From contig JAFGFZ010000178.1 in the NCBI GenBank assembly GCA_016930815.1, positions 1 through 40,612 on the forward strand: 40,612 bases of DNA, written 5' to 3'. The notes beneath the pieces were generated by a model, which saw only the letters and a list, made by a program, of their open reading frames with translations, ran no database searches and was not told the origin of the DNA. This stretch comes from Pirellulales bacterium (GTDB taxonomy: Bacteria; Planctomycetota; Planctomycetia; Pirellulales; Lacipirellulaceae). A program made the position numbers and the translations under genes. Position 1 is the stretch's first letter, and each line of letters begins with the position of its first letter. Below are positions 8,080 to 17,448 of this stretch, one piece after another.

Positions 8080-9891
8080 TTATTGTTTTAGTACGCGCGT
8101 CAGTTCTGGTAATGAAGTGATGCCCTTGGCAACGAGCAGGATACCCTCCTCCTGTAATGTTCGCATGCCGGTAGCCCGCGCCGCGGGGCGAAGTCGTTCC
8201 ATCGTGGGCTGTTTGGCCAAAATCTTGCGAATTTCAGCGTTGACTTCCAGCAGTTCGAAAATACCCGTTCGGCCATGGAACCCGATCCCATGGCATTTTT
8301 CGCACGGTTTATCGATCTCCTCCGGTTTCGGAGCCCGATATAGCATTGGCACACGCCCCTGGGGTATGCCTAATTTTTGGAGTATGTCGGGTGTCGGTTC
8401 GTAACCGATCTTGCATTCCGGGCACAATTTCCGAACCAATCGCTCATAGAGGACCGCGGAAACAACTTCCGAAAAATCCTCTTTGGGAATTTTTTTGGCA
8501 ATGAGTCGCAGGAGGGCTTCCGGGGCATCCTTGGATCGGACACTGGTGATCACCAGTCGCTCGTCACGGATTTCATCGAAGAGCAATTGTGCTGTTTCGA
8601 CATTCACCAAGTCGCGAATGACATACACGTTGGGGTATTTTCGGATGAGTGCTGGCAAGACGGTCGCTGGAGTTTCACCTTTTGCCGAGTCATACGTTGT
8701 CACCTCAACATTTTCAATTTCTCGTTCTCGGTGATGGACATCTTCCACAGATGCCCAATCCCGCATGAGCCGATCCGTATCTTCGATCGATGCGTCGATC
8801 AGTGTTGTCAGTCCTCCTCCAGGGAGTGTCGCCATGATGAGCATTCCCTGATCGGCACCCATGTGTTCGATCCAGAGGTCTCGGATTTTGTCCCGCATGC
8901 CAAGATCGTCCAGCTCTTTGAAAGGCAACCGGTTGTCCTCGAGCGAGAAGAGCACGCGTTCAGCTGTCTGAGTCCCCTGGCTTTCCAGGGAGGCCCGATA
9001 TGAGTGGCCTTGGTACTTGACTCCTATGGTTCCACTCTGATGTTTTTTGCGCTCGTTGATATCAAGATTCGCCAGAATTTTCATCGCCGCCAGCATACTA
9101 TCCGCCGGCTCGCGCTCGCGGGCGTCCCCTTTGTGCCAGACACCATCGATTTGATATTGTTGAGCCGCGCTTTGGGGGGTGTATTCGAGCAGAATCCGAT
9201 CACTTCGCTTGGCCAGCATGTCGGCAATCAGTTCCTTGAGTGAGACATAGCCGGGCAATTGGCGTGATTGGATCAGAAGAATCTGGTTTTCCCGTTCGTT
9301 GGCCGCACCCTGGGCTTTCAGATCGACTGGTGGGCCTTTTTCGTAGTCGGGAATCCGTTCGGCCGCGATTTTCATCCCCAATTTGTTGAGGATTCCCGCG
9401 AAAAAAAACCGCCACCATGCCCGAGTGAGCACTTTCTCATGCTGAGGAACGGATTGGTTGTGGACAATAATATATGCGATAAACACCGACAAATAGACGA
9501 GCACCAATATGGACAAACCAATGACATAGGGTAACACCAGCGCCAACAGCAATGCGGCAGCCACCGGGAAGAATGCAATCGAATTCCATTTTACATAGCC
9601 AAGATTATGAAGTTGGCAATCACGGTTGACCCAATCCGTTGTTCGCACCCAACAGATGAAGATTAATATGAACAGTCCCACTTTCCATAATACGACGCCA
9701 CTGGCCTGGGGACGGGAGATGGAATGGGAATCGTTCCATTTATCTTGACCGGTCGTTTGGGCGAGCAGTCCAGAAGATGCATGAACGATGCTGGCCAGCG
9801 GTGCCGGATCGAGCGCGCGGGCAGGAGGTGCCGCGCCGAAGGAAACGGCAAAGGATACGTAGGCAATCAATGAGATAAACAGGCGTTGCAT
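8080..9891 (-). CDS. Membrane-anchored GspE/PilB-like protein with degenerate ATPase motifs
   Basis: The 603-residue protein has an N-terminal signal-like segment (residues 1-20) and hydrophobic segments at about 65-82 and 103-143. A GspE/PilB-type domain fills the rest. The tetracysteine zinc element is intact (C490xxC493 and C530xxC533), as is the C-terminal GRTGIFELLEV block. The nucleotide-binding motifs are not: the Walker A position reads LPGGGLTTL (residues 356-364), with Leu361 where the Lys should be, and the usual GEIRDxETA reads RDLVNVETA (426-434). It is therefore probably a non-hydrolysing structural partner of a pilus or secretion machine. The start ATG overlaps the stop of the PilT-like gene as TAATG, implying coupled translation. 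Confidence 0.85.
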   Translation of the reverse strand: MQRLFISLIAYVSFAVSFGAAPPARALDPAPLASIVHASSGLLAQTTGQDKWNDSHSISRPQASGVVLWKVGLFILIFICWVRTTDWVNRDCQLHNLGYVKWNSIAFFPVAAALLLALVLPYVIGLSILVLVYLSVFIAYIIVHNQSVPQHEKVLTRAWWRFFFAGILNKLGMKIAAERIPDYEKGPPVDLKAQGAANERENQILLIQSRQLPGYVSLKELIADMLAKRSDRILLEYTPQSAAQQYQIDGVWHKGDAREREPADSMLAAMKILANLDINERKKHQSGTIGVKYQGHSYRASLESQGTQTAERVLFSLEDNRLPFKELDDLGMRDKIRDLWIEHMGADQGMLIMATLPGGGLTTLIDASIEDTDRLMRDWASVEDVHHREREIENVEVTTYDSAKGETPATVLPALIRKYPNVYVIRDLVNVETAQLLFDEIRDERLVITSVRSKDAPEALLRLIAKKIPKEDFSEVVSAVLYERLVRKLCPECKIGYEPTPDILQKLGIPQGRVPMLYRAPKPEEIDKPCEKCHGIGFHGRTGIFELLEVNAEIRKILAKQPTMERLRPAARATGMRTLQEEGILLVAKGITSLPELTRVLKQ

Positions 9892-11036
9892 TAGAGAATA
9901 CCCGGCTGGGAAATATCGATACCCTTCAGAGCCATCTTCAGAGCTTCGCGGTTGGGGGCAACTTCCAAGGCGACCTCGCGATCCAGGAGATTATCATCCA
10001 CGAGTTGCTTCAGACTCATGATAAAGTCCTGCATTCCGTCCTGGGCACCTATGCGGATGGCTTCGGGCAGTTTGTTATCCTGCTCTTCCAGAACGAGCTT
10101 TCGGACGGTCGGATTGAAGTTCATGATCTCGACCGATGGTACTCGCCCAATGCCTTCCTTAATGGATGGTAGAAGTTTCTGCGCAATGATACCACGCATA
10201 TTGAACGCGATCGCACTGCGCAAGGACATATGCATATCGCGTGGGAACAGATCCAAAATGCGCCCGATCGTGCTGGCAGCGGACGAGGCATGGATCGTTC
10301 CGAAGACCAGGTGCCCTGTCTCCGCCGCGTGGATAGCCGTCATGAATGTTTCCCGATCCCGCATTTCACCCACCAGCATGATATCTGGATCTTCACGCAC
10401 AGCATGCTTCATTCCTATTTCAAAATCGACGACATCCAAGCCGATTTCTCGTTGATTGATCAGGCATTTGTCTTCGGTGAAAACAAATTCGATCGGGTCT
10501 TCAAGCGTTAGGATATGTTTCCGCTTGCGGTGATTGATATAATCGAGCATGGATGCAATCGTTGTGCTCTTGCCAGACCCGGTGACGCCCGCCAGCAGGA
10601 CCATCCCCTGATCGAAATTGCAAAGCCTTTCAATCGAAGGGGGTAAGTTCAAATTGGCAAAGTCGGGAATCCAGCTATTGACTTTCCGGGCCACGAGGCC
10701 GACATGCCCAAGCTGTTGTAACAAGTTGACCCGGAACCTCCAATTCACATTGTCGACTTCAAGTGAATAGGCAAAGTCGGCCCCGCCGTCTCGTTCGAAT
10801 ATCTTGCGATTCCGATCGTTCAGAAGTGGAAAACAGAGACGAACCATCTCCTCATCGTCGACTGGATCGCGGTTGAGCGGGCGCAATGTGCCGTCCACCC
10901 GGACAAAGGGTGGTTTACCAACCTTCAAATGGAGGTCACTCCCATCCAAACGCACACAGGCCCGAAATAGCTTATCGACTTCAATGTCTTGACGCTTGTC
11001 AACAAAACTATCGTAAAAGTCATCATGTTGAGGCAT
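9891..11036 (-). CDS. pilT: PilT-family ATPase (twitching motility / secretion)
   Basis: The 381-residue protein is a hexameric secretion-type ATPase. It has an N-terminal [13 protein letters not shown] block typical of PilT, an intact Walker A (GVTGSGKST), the Asp box (LTLEDPIEF), Walker B ([10 protein letters not shown]) and the His box ([10 protein letters not shown]). It lacks the zinc element of GspE/PilB, as expected for PilT. The ATG at 11036 is chosen because of AGGAA about 8 bases upstream; a GTG at 11075 is less likely. The start overlaps the end of hisF by 14 nt, and the stop overlaps the start of the degenerate GspE-like gene. Pairing with that gene suggests it powers, or remodels, a machine containing the non-hydrolysing partner. 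Confidence 0.88.
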   Translation of the reverse strand: MPQHDDFYDSFVDKRQDIEVDKLFRACVRLDGSDLHLKVGKPPFVRVDGTLRPLNRDPVDDEEMVRLCFPLLNDRNRKIFERDGGADFAYSLEVDNVNWRFRVNLLQQLGHVGLVARKVNSWIPDFANLNLPPSIERLCNFDQGMVLLAGVTGSGKSTTIASMLDYINHRKRKHILTLEDPIEFVFTEDKCLINQREIGLDVVDFEIGMKHAVREDPDIMLVGEMRDRETFMTAIHAAETGHLVFGTIHASSAASTIGRILDLFPRDMHMSLRSAIAFNMRGIIAQKLLPSIKEGIGRVPSVEIMNFNPTVRKLVLEEQDNKLPEAIRIGAQDGMQDFIMSLKQLVDDNLLDREVALEVAPNREALKMALKGIDISQPGIL

Positions 11037-11820
11037 GAATTGCGTTCCTAGAATTGAGACGTACGGGGATACCACGATCAGCCATCAAGTGTTTTGTTTC
11101 CTCGATCGAATATTCACCGTAGTGAAAGATACTTGCAGCCAGAGCTGCATCGGCATGACCGAGCAGGATCGCGTCCACCAGATGTTCCGGTCGCCCCGCA
11201 CCACCACTGGCGACAACTGGAATCGACACAGCATTGCTGACCGCTGCGGTCATTTCCAAGTCGTATCCATCTTTTGTCCCGTCGGCATCCATGGAGGTTA
11301 GAACAATCTCCCCCGCCCCAAGCCGTTGGACTTCCACGGCCCAAGCTACCGCTTCGAGCCCGGTTGGTATCCGGCCTCCGTTGATATGGACCTCCCAGAC
11401 TTCCCGACCATCTCGAACGATCCGCTTGGGATCGATGTTGACCACGATGCATTGGCTACCAAATCGGCGCGCCGCAGTGTGGATCAATTCCGGATGATGC
11501 ACGGCGGCTGAATTGATCGATACCTTGTCGCAACCGGCCAGCAGCAGCGTGCGAATATCATCGAGTGTCCGAATACCACCACCAACCGTCAGAGGCATGA
11601 AGACTTGTTCGGCCGTCCGGCGGACGACATCAAGCATGATATCCCGGTCTTCATGGCTGGCACAAATGTCGAGAAAAACCAGTTCGTCGGCTCCCTCCAA
11701 TTCATACCGCGCCGCGACCGCCACTGGATCTCCGGCGTCCCGAAGGTTCACAAAATTCGTCCCCTTCACGACCCGCCCGCGATCGACATCCAAACACGGA
11801 ATCACACGCTTGGCCAACAT
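11023..11820 (-). CDS. hisF: Imidazole glycerol phosphate synthase subunit HisF
   Basis: The product is 265 residues from the ATG at 11820, close to the usual 250-260. It is a (beta/alpha)8 barrel with both catalytic aspartates: Asp11 in IPCLDVDRG, and the Asp of [18 protein letters not shown] and VVASGGAG are the phosphate-binding loops. Together with HisH (not in this window) it makes IGP and AICAR from PRFAR in histidine biosynthesis. An upstream extension of 48 codons stays open but does not look like HisF, so I use the ATG at MLAKRVIP although no clear Shine-Dalgarno is visible. The gene lies 73 bp after rlmN and overlaps pilT. Confidence 0.93.
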   Translation of the reverse strand: MLAKRVIPCLDVDRGRVVKGTNFVNLRDAGDPVAVAARYELEGADELVFLDICASHEDRDIMLDVVRRTAEQVFMPLTVGGGIRTLDDIRTLLLAGCDKVSINSAAVHHPELIHTAARRFGSQCIVVNIDPKRIVRDGREVWEVHINGGRIPTGLEAVAWAVEVQRLGAGEIVLTSMDADGTKDGYDLEMTAAVSNAVSIPVVASGGAGRPEHLVDAILLGHADAALAASIFHYGEYSIEETKHLMADRGIPVRLNSRNAIHAST

Positions 11821-11893
11821 GAGCGAATCCAGCACGGCAAATAGAACGGAGATCTTCGCAAACCTTTTACTGTAAATAGCATTCCAACCGTGG

Positions 11894-12955
11894 TCAACTG
11901 GCGGTCTTCCGACGATTCTCTTTGCATGCCAGTTGCCCACACGCCGCCGCGATGTCGCTGCCAAGCGAATAGCGGATCGTTGTCGTCAGTCCAGCCACTT
12001 TCAACCGCTCGGCAAAGGAATCGCGAACAGCGCGTGGTGGACCGGTGTAGCTGGGAACTCCGGGTGGTACGTCGATCGGATTGTATGGGATCAAGTTCAC
12101 ATGAACATGGAGCCCCTTCAGGTAGGCAATCAGGGCATCCGCATCGTCCGCGGAATCGTTGATGCCAGCAAGCATGAGATACTCAATGAATAAAGGGCGT
12201 CCCTGGATTCCATTCACGCACTCAATCGCTGCGCGGAGGATATCAACCGGATACCTTTTGGCAAGCGGGATGATCCGCTCGCGGATTTCCTGCCGAGGGC
12301 TGTGCAAACTGAGGGCGATGTTCACGCCGGGGAACCGCCGAGCGAATCGGATCATTGCGTCGGGAATTCCCACAGTCGAGACTAACAGGTATCGTGGAGG
12401 ATGGTAAAATAACCCTGGATCCAGAAGTAATTCCAAGACTTGATATACGTTACATTCGTTATGGAACGGTTCACCCATGCCCATAAAAACAATGTTTCGA
12501 ACACGGCGATTCTCTTCCTGAAGCAATTCATTCGCCTGAACAAGTTGATCCAACATTGCGGCCGGATTCAGATTGACTGCTATTCCCATCTGGCTAGTGG
12601 CACAGAATGAACACGCTCCTTTGCAACCGACCTGGCTCGATAAACAGAGCGCCGTTCGCCCGGTCACCGTGCGAAGAATCACCGATTCAATTCGGTATTG
12701 ATCTGGCGTGCGAAAGACAAGTTTCGTTGCCCCGTCTTGACTGGAATCATGTCGCGACTCCATCACCAGCGAATGGAATACTACCTGGTTGGAAAACTTT
12801 TCCCGGACCGTACTGGGGATCTCTTCCAATGCCTTCGCGCTGCCGGCGAAATGTTTAAAAAATTGGGTTCGAAATCCCCGGTACTGCCGAAGCCCTATTG
12901 CTAAATCAGCACGCAGCCGTTGGACAGCTGATTGGTCGTAGATATCGATGGGCAT
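11894..12955 (-). CDS. rlmN: 23S rRNA (adenine-C2)-methyltransferase RlmN
   Basis: The 353-residue radical-SAM enzyme has the [4Fe-4S] motif CxxxCxxC ([12 protein letters not shown]), VFMGMGEP, and the C-terminal [13 protein letters not shown], which contains the second conserved Cys used for methyl transfer. RlmN methylates C2 of adenosine 2503 in 23S rRNA, and in many bacteria adenosine 37 of some tRNAs. The length is normal. It is the first gene of a likely rlmN-hisF-pilT-gspE-like run. The 191 bp upstream hold no gene. Confidence 0.93.
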   Translation of the reverse strand: MPIDIYDQSAVQRLRADLAIGLRQYRGFRTQFFKHFAGSAKALEEIPSTVREKFSNQVVFHSLVMESRHDSSQDGATKLVFRTPDQYRIESVILRTVTGRTALCLSSQVGCKGACSFCATSQMGIAVNLNPAAMLDQLVQANELLQEENRRVRNIVFMGMGEPFHNECNVYQVLELLLDPGLFYHPPRYLLVSTVGIPDAMIRFARRFPGVNIALSLHSPRQEIRERIIPLAKRYPVDILRAAIECVNGIQGRPLFIEYLMLAGINDSADDADALIAYLKGLHVHVNLIPYNPIDVPPGVPSYTGPPRAVRDSFAERLKVAGLTTTIRYSLGSDIAAACGQLACKENRRKTAS

Positions 12956-13146
12956 GAGACCGAGTGCAGTGGTTGGAGTCTTACAGGATGCTATGTATGA
13001 GGTGGCATTGCGGGTCTCGGAGAGATCCGCCTACACTTGTTAGGGAGATTCAATCTGCGGGCCCTCATTAGGGCGACATCGACAATTATGGATCATTCCG
13101 AAGGAATTGCTACAGCGGTGAAGCCTGGCTTTTTTGGAAAAGCAGT

Positions 13147-14166
13147 TCAAGAATCCTCGGCAACAGGACCCATGCCCGGCGCATGTAACATCCGCTGAGC
13201 TTCCACTTGTTCGGGCGTATTCGGATAATCGCGGACGAGTTCGCGAAGCAGGTGGCACGATTGGTCGGTGTGGCCCGTTTTTTGGATTGCCCGCGCCGCG
13301 CCAAGTAAGGAGCGCGCGGCCAATGGCCGGTCGTGGCCGCAATGGATGACAACACGGAGATAGGCCAACGCGGCTTCGTCGGGATGGTTCAACCGCTCCA
13401 GAGCAGAAGCCAGGATGAAGTACGGTCCACCGCGCAGGACCGCTGGCATCGCTTCGATCCGTTCCCCCCATCGAGCCACCTTTGCCTCATCCGAGGTCAT
13501 CACCTCTAGCCTCCAAAGCTGTGCTTCCGCCAGAACGGCAATTCGGGGATCATCGGTCTGGTCCGCGAGTTGCCGTAGTCGTGCACGAGCCGCGTCCCGT
13601 TGAGCAGTCGCCAGCAAATGACTCGCGCCGAGCAGGGCGGCTGCGGGCTGATCTTGGGATGCAAGCCATGTTTTTGCCTTGGCCACGCCGACCGATTCCG
13701 TTGCGAACCAGGCGAGCGGGATTCGGTCGAACGCCGGTGTGGTCGGATCGCTTTGGACCATCTCCAGAAAGAGATCGCCCGCCTTGGAGTCTTGGCCAAT
13801 CGCCCGGTAACAGACAATCCATTCGGCCCAGATACGCCGTCGTGCCCATGGCCTCGTCTCCACTTGAGCTGCCGCCAAGAAATGTAAAGCGGCAGCGGAA
13901 AAGTCGCACTCTGCCGCCGCCTGATGGCCTTGTTCCAACGCCTTCGGCCACGTTGTTTCGATATGATCAATCCGCTCGGCCGGATAGCGCCTCGGCTTGG
14001 CACTGCCCTGCATGAGAATCGTCAATTCGCATCCTGTCTCATCCAGAATCTCGCCGCGTACCACGTAAGATCCAACCCCTGGACGATCCGGCCGAAGGTG
14101 GACCGTATCTTGAGCCAGAACGGTGGGTGTAAGAACAAGGAATGACAAGATCCTATAGAGTGGCAT
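13147..14166 (-). CDS. Exported TPR-like repeat protein
   Basis: The 339-residue product has a signal peptide (hydrophobic residues 4-17, cleavage probably after VLAQ). A short beta-rich region follows (residues 25-70, with GEILDETG), then an all-helical part from about 75 to the end with Ala-rich helix pairs resembling tetratricopeptide units. Its N-terminal beta segment is of a type often found in planctomycete envelope TPR proteins. It is probably a periplasmic scaffold. It starts 3 bp after the stop of the vWA protein, so the two are very likely co-translated and may work together. Confidence 0.78.
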   Translation of the reverse strand: MPLYRILSFLVLTPTVLAQDTVHLRPDRPGVGSYVVRGEILDETGCELTILMQGSAKPRRYPAERIDHIETTWPKALEQGHQAAAECDFSAAALHFLAAAQVETRPWARRRIWAEWIVCYRAIGQDSKAGDLFLEMVQSDPTTPAFDRIPLAWFATESVGVAKAKTWLASQDQPAAALLGASHLLATAQRDAARARLRQLADQTDDPRIAVLAEAQLWRLEVMTSDEAKVARWGERIEAMPAVLRGGPYFILASALERLNHPDEAALAYLRVVIHCGHDRPLAARSLLGAARAIQKTGHTDQSCHLLRELVRDYPNTPEQVEAQRMLHAPGMGPVAEDS

Positions 14167-14169
14167 CGT

Positions 14170-15129
14170 CTAGCGTCCCAATGTTCGCGTGTCAATGTAG
14201 GCATATTGCCCACCACTTTGCTGGGCAAGTTGAACGAGGAAATTGTGCCGCCCGTGGGGTGGACCGTTTCCAAATTCGATCGCATGGATTGCCGTGCCAC
14301 TGCGGTTACGTCGCCTGATCTGATACAAATCGGTCTCTGACATTGGCGTATCGTCATCGGTCAAGAAGAAGATGATATCCGGCCGAAGACGGATTGCTTG
14401 ATTCAATGCCCCAACGCGATCCGTACCTCCGTCGGCCGAAATACCCATAATCCATCGTGCGGCCTGCTCTTTATTCCGATCTGTTCCGAAGGCGATGCGC
14501 TGTTGCCCGCCGGTCAGATCCCAAATTCTGACTTCGTGGTTGAAGAAGATCACTTGAAATTGGTGCGTGCTTTCGAGCGATTCAAGGCTTTGGATCAATT
14601 CACGTTTCGCGGCCTGGAGGCGGGTACCTTCCATGCTAACCGATCGGTCGAATACATAAACAAATTTGTTGCCGACACCTTCGGTTCCAAAGACGCGAAC
14701 ACGGGCCTTGCCACCCGATATTGCACCCCCGCGACCGCCGCCGGAGGTCATTCCGCTGGCATTCCCGACACCGCCGGATTCCAAGCCACCCAGGCCAATT
14801 GCCGGCAGGCTCGAAAGGGCATTGGCCGCGGTGGCCATGAGATCCTCCGGCGGGAGAGCCGCGATCGGATCGTACTGCCCTCGATCTGGATCACGGATCG
14901 ATTCGGCTGGCTGGTCCGCTTCACCCTCGAACCAATCACCACGAGCAGAGGAATGCTGGATCACAATACCGGCCGTTCGCACCGGCTCCTCACCCGCTCC
15001 ACGCGGGACGCCTCGAAAAAAAAGCCCCAAAAGCACGAGAACTGCCGCATGAAAAACAAGGGACACAATCCACGCCGGCAAGATCGGTTCGTGGATTGGC
15101 AACTCATCGGAATAACAGGTAGTTGGCAT
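14170..15129 (-). CDS. Membrane-anchored von Willebrand factor A domain protein
   Basis: The 319-residue protein has one transmembrane helix near residues 18-40, a low-complexity Gly/Ser-rich linker to about residue 145, and then a vWA domain. The metal-ion adhesion site is recognisable: DRSVSM matches DxSxS, with a Thr in GGTDR and an Asp-rich FFLTDDDTP. vWA domains bind protein partners through a divalent cation. The adjacent TPR-like protein, 3 bp downstream, is a plausible partner. Orientation in the membrane and role are unknown. Confidence 0.82.
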   Translation of the reverse strand: MPTTCYSDELPIHEPILPAWIVSLVFHAAVLVLLGLFFRGVPRGAGEEPVRTAGIVIQHSSARGDWFEGEADQPAESIRDPDRGQYDPIAALPPEDLMATAANALSSLPAIGLGGLESGGVGNASGMTSGGGRGGAISGGKARVRVFGTEGVGNKFVYVFDRSVSMEGTRLQAAKRELIQSLESLESTHQFQVIFFNHEVRIWDLTGGQQRIAFGTDRNKEQAARWIMGISADGGTDRVGALNQAIRLRPDIIFFLTDDDTPMSETDLYQIRRRNRSGTAIHAIEFGNGPPHGRHNFLVQLAQQSGGQYAYIDTRTLGR

Positions 15130-15283
15130 AATGGGATTTTAATGCAGGATGTGCCACAAAAGAACCCGCATTCCAAGATGGAACTCGGAAATTGCCGGGC
15201 TCCTGCTTACTCGCCCTGGTCCCTTTCGTGGTGCAAAGATCCATAGGATGGACGAACCTGCCGGATCAACGCAACCTTTCCTA

Positions 15284-15313
15284 TTGGTCATGCGCCCATC
15301 AATATCCTATAAT
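15284..15313 (+). promoter_or_regulatory. Probable sigma70-type promoter of def-fmt
   Basis: TTGGTC (15284-15289) and TATAAT (15308-15313) are separated by 18 bases and lie 46 bp before the def start codon. The -10 box is perfect consensus and the -35 matches 4 of 6. No clear Shine-Dalgarno precedes def, so the leader would be short. This is a pattern match only. Confidence 0.5.
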
Positions 15314-15359
15314 TGCACTGTCAACAGGCGATTCCACAACCTGCAATTTGCACCTGCCC

Positions 15360-15947
15360 ATGTCACTCGAAATTATCTATTATCCCCACCCCACCCTCCG
15401 CCACCCATCGCGACCAATCATGCGCGTGGACGCCCAGCTGCGCCGTTGGTTTTCCGAGATGCTCGAATTGATGTACGAGAACAAGGGGGTTGGTTTGGCT
15501 GCCAATCAGGTCGATCTGCCGTACAGATTTTTCGTGATGAACACCGAGGGAGATCCGGACATCAAGGAAGCCGAACATGTTTTCATCAATCCGGTCCTCT
15601 CGGGCGGTAAAGGAACTGCTGAAGGAGAAGAAGGCTGTCTTTCGATCCCTGATATTTACGCCCCTGTGATCCGCAATGAGAGGATCAAGGTCCAGGCCTA
15701 CAATATCCGGGGTGAAGAAATATGCACCGAGATTGATGGCCTCTTCGCCCGGATTGTACAACATGAAACAGATCACCTGGATGGAACACTCTTCATCGAT
15801 CGGCTCAGTCCAACTCAGATGGCGGATATTCGCCCTCAACTGGAAGAGCTCGAAGATGTGTTCGAGAACCAGCAGAAAACCGGAGCCATTCCGAGCAATG
15901 ACATGATCGCAACGCAATTGGCCGAACTGGAGTCCATGCGGACCTAG
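15360..15947 (+). CDS. def: Peptide deformylase
   Basis: The 195-residue enzyme from the ATG at 15360 contains all three deformylase motifs: GVGLAANQV, EGCLS (metal-binding Cys) and HETDH (metal ligands and catalytic Glu). It removes the formyl group from the N-terminus of nascent proteins. The upstream open frame from 15192 is longer but unrelated to the family, and the -10 box at 15308 lies within it. The start MSLEIIYYPHP is the expected N-terminus. fmt follows 20 bp later, the classical def-fmt pairing. Confidence 0.94.
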   Translation: MSLEIIYYPHPTLRHPSRPIMRVDAQLRRWFSEMLELMYENKGVGLAANQVDLPYRFFVMNTEGDPDIKEAEHVFINPVLSGGKGTAEGEEGCLSIPDIYAPVIRNERIKVQAYNIRGEEICTEIDGLFARIVQHETDHLDGTLFIDRLSPTQMADIRPQLEELEDVFENQQKTGAIPSNDMIATQLAELESMRT

Positions 15948-15967
15948 GATTCATCGATTTAGCAAGT

Positions 15968-16939
15968 ATGCGTTTAATCATTCTCGCCAACGGTCCGTTT
16001 GCTCTGCCCATGCTCCACGCATTGGATGCCAGCCGGCATCCCGTGTTGGCCGTGGTCGTGCGCCCACCGCGGCTGGGTCAAGGCCGTCACCGCCACCCAC
16101 ACCCCAGCCCGATCGAGTTGGCGGCCAAAGATCTTGGGCTGGAGGTCTTCGCCCCATCCACCGTCAATACCGACGAAATGCGGCGCCGCCTGCGTTCCAT
16201 GGAACCTGATTTACTCATGGTCTGTGATTATGGCGAGATCCTGCGGGATGCGACATTGGCCATCGGACGGCTTGGCAGTATCAATTTGCACGGTTCCCTG
16301 CTGCCGAAATACCGCGGTGCCGCACCCGTGGCCTGGGCCATTTACCATGGTGAAACGGAGACGGGAACCACGGTTTTCCAGGTAACACCCGGGGTCGACG
16401 CAGGGCCTATCCTTGGTCAACGGTCGCTTGGGATCGATCCCGACGAGACCGCCGGCGATTTGGAAGCACGTTTGGCGGATCAGGGAGCGATTCTTGTAAC
16501 CGATGTTCTTGACCAGATCGATGCTGGGACCGCTCAGCCCCTGGAACAGAATGCGGCCCTGGCAAGTCGAGCGCCGCGGCTTTCAAAAGCCAACGGGCAA
16601 ATCGATTGGGCTCGCTCGGCCACCGCGATCAAGAACCAGGTCCGCGCCATGCAGCCTTGGCCCCGGGCATTCACCACCTGGCTCCGTCCCCAGGGGGATC
16701 CGCTCCGGCTGATCCTTACGAAAACCGTCGCCTGGCAGCTAGGAGAACTCGATGTCCTGGCAAGTGGACCTGATATCACGGAACCTGGCACCGTGCTCGA
16801 AGCCGGTAATCGACTCCTGATAGCAACCGGCGATGGGATGATCGAAGTCATTGAAATCCAACCGGCTGGAAAGCGGATCATGTCGGCCGCCGAGTTTCTC
16901 CGTGGCCATACCGTCCAGCCCGGCCATCGATTCGGATGA
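15968..16939 (+). CDS. fmt: Methionyl-tRNA formyltransferase
   Basis: The 323-residue enzyme transfers a formyl group from 10-formyltetrahydrofolate to initiator Met-tRNA. It contains the SLLPKYRGAAP signature of the catalytic domain, NLHGSLLP with the catalytic Asn and His, and VTPGVDAGPIL. The C-terminal OB-like domain runs from about residue 205. The length is normal. The N-terminal sequence MRLIILANGPFALPML departs a little from the common F-G-T-P-x-F form. It forms a functional pair with def. Confidence 0.93.
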   Translation: MRLIILANGPFALPMLHALDASRHPVLAVVVRPPRLGQGRHRHPHPSPIELAAKDLGLEVFAPSTVNTDEMRRRLRSMEPDLLMVCDYGEILRDATLAIGRLGSINLHGSLLPKYRGAAPVAWAIYHGETETGTTVFQVTPGVDAGPILGQRSLGIDPDETAGDLEARLADQGAILVTDVLDQIDAGTAQPLEQNAALASRAPRLSKANGQIDWARSATAIKNQVRAMQPWPRAFTTWLRPQGDPLRLILTKTVAWQLGELDVLASGPDITEPGTVLEAGNRLLIATGDGMIEVIEIQPAGKRIMSAAEFLRGHTVQPGHRFG

Positions 16940-17048
16940 TCTCGCCTCGAATCAAGTGGCGCGGTAAAGTCTCCTCGCAAATTTGGAGCCCGGCGATCGG
17001 CCCGGCTATGGGCTGATTCTCGAACCGATTTCCCCTAGGACCAACCCA

Positions 17049-17222
17049 ATGTTCCGCATGGATGCCTGGGACGTGTGTCTCTTGTTGGCCGCCAGTTACC
17101 TTGCCGTCATGGCCCTTGTACGGCTCATGGCCGCGCGGCGGAGAAAACTCGTCGATGAAGTGCAACACCAATGGGAGGCTGAACGCCAGCGGCAGAAGCA
17201 TTCCCAGAAAAAAACTGCCTGA
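17049..17222 (+). CDS. Small single-pass membrane protein
   Basis: The 57-residue product starts at the ATG at 17049 (AGGA 9 bases upstream). It has one transmembrane helix (residues 7-23) followed by a strongly basic, then Glu/Gln-rich, helical tail with a probable short coiled coil. Small proteins of this pattern occur in planctomycetes. Function is unknown. It lies 109 bp downstream of fmt on the same strand. Confidence 0.65.
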   Translation: MFRMDAWDVCLLLAASYLAVMALVRLMAARRRKLVDEVQHQWEAERQRQKHSQKKTA

Positions 17223-17448
17223 AATGCCTCGGAAGACCATCGCAGACGTAGAGTTTGGGCGAAGGTTCTATTAAGCTAAAAACAGACGGTCCGATCGATT
17301 CGCCGCGGGGTTGTATTGATTAGTAGCCACAACAAAAGGTAGCCGGGAGGCCAAGACTCCAACAGGTAAAACCCTGGTGCCTCAAGAGTATCCCGGACCG
17401 TGGACAACCGATATTCTCTTGACCCAGAACCCCTCGCTGCCAATCCTC

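Noticed and set aside
13128-13143. GCTTTT/AAAAGC inverted repeat just after the TPR-like gene
   Set aside because: The stem is AT-rich and short, with no T-run after it on the minus strand.
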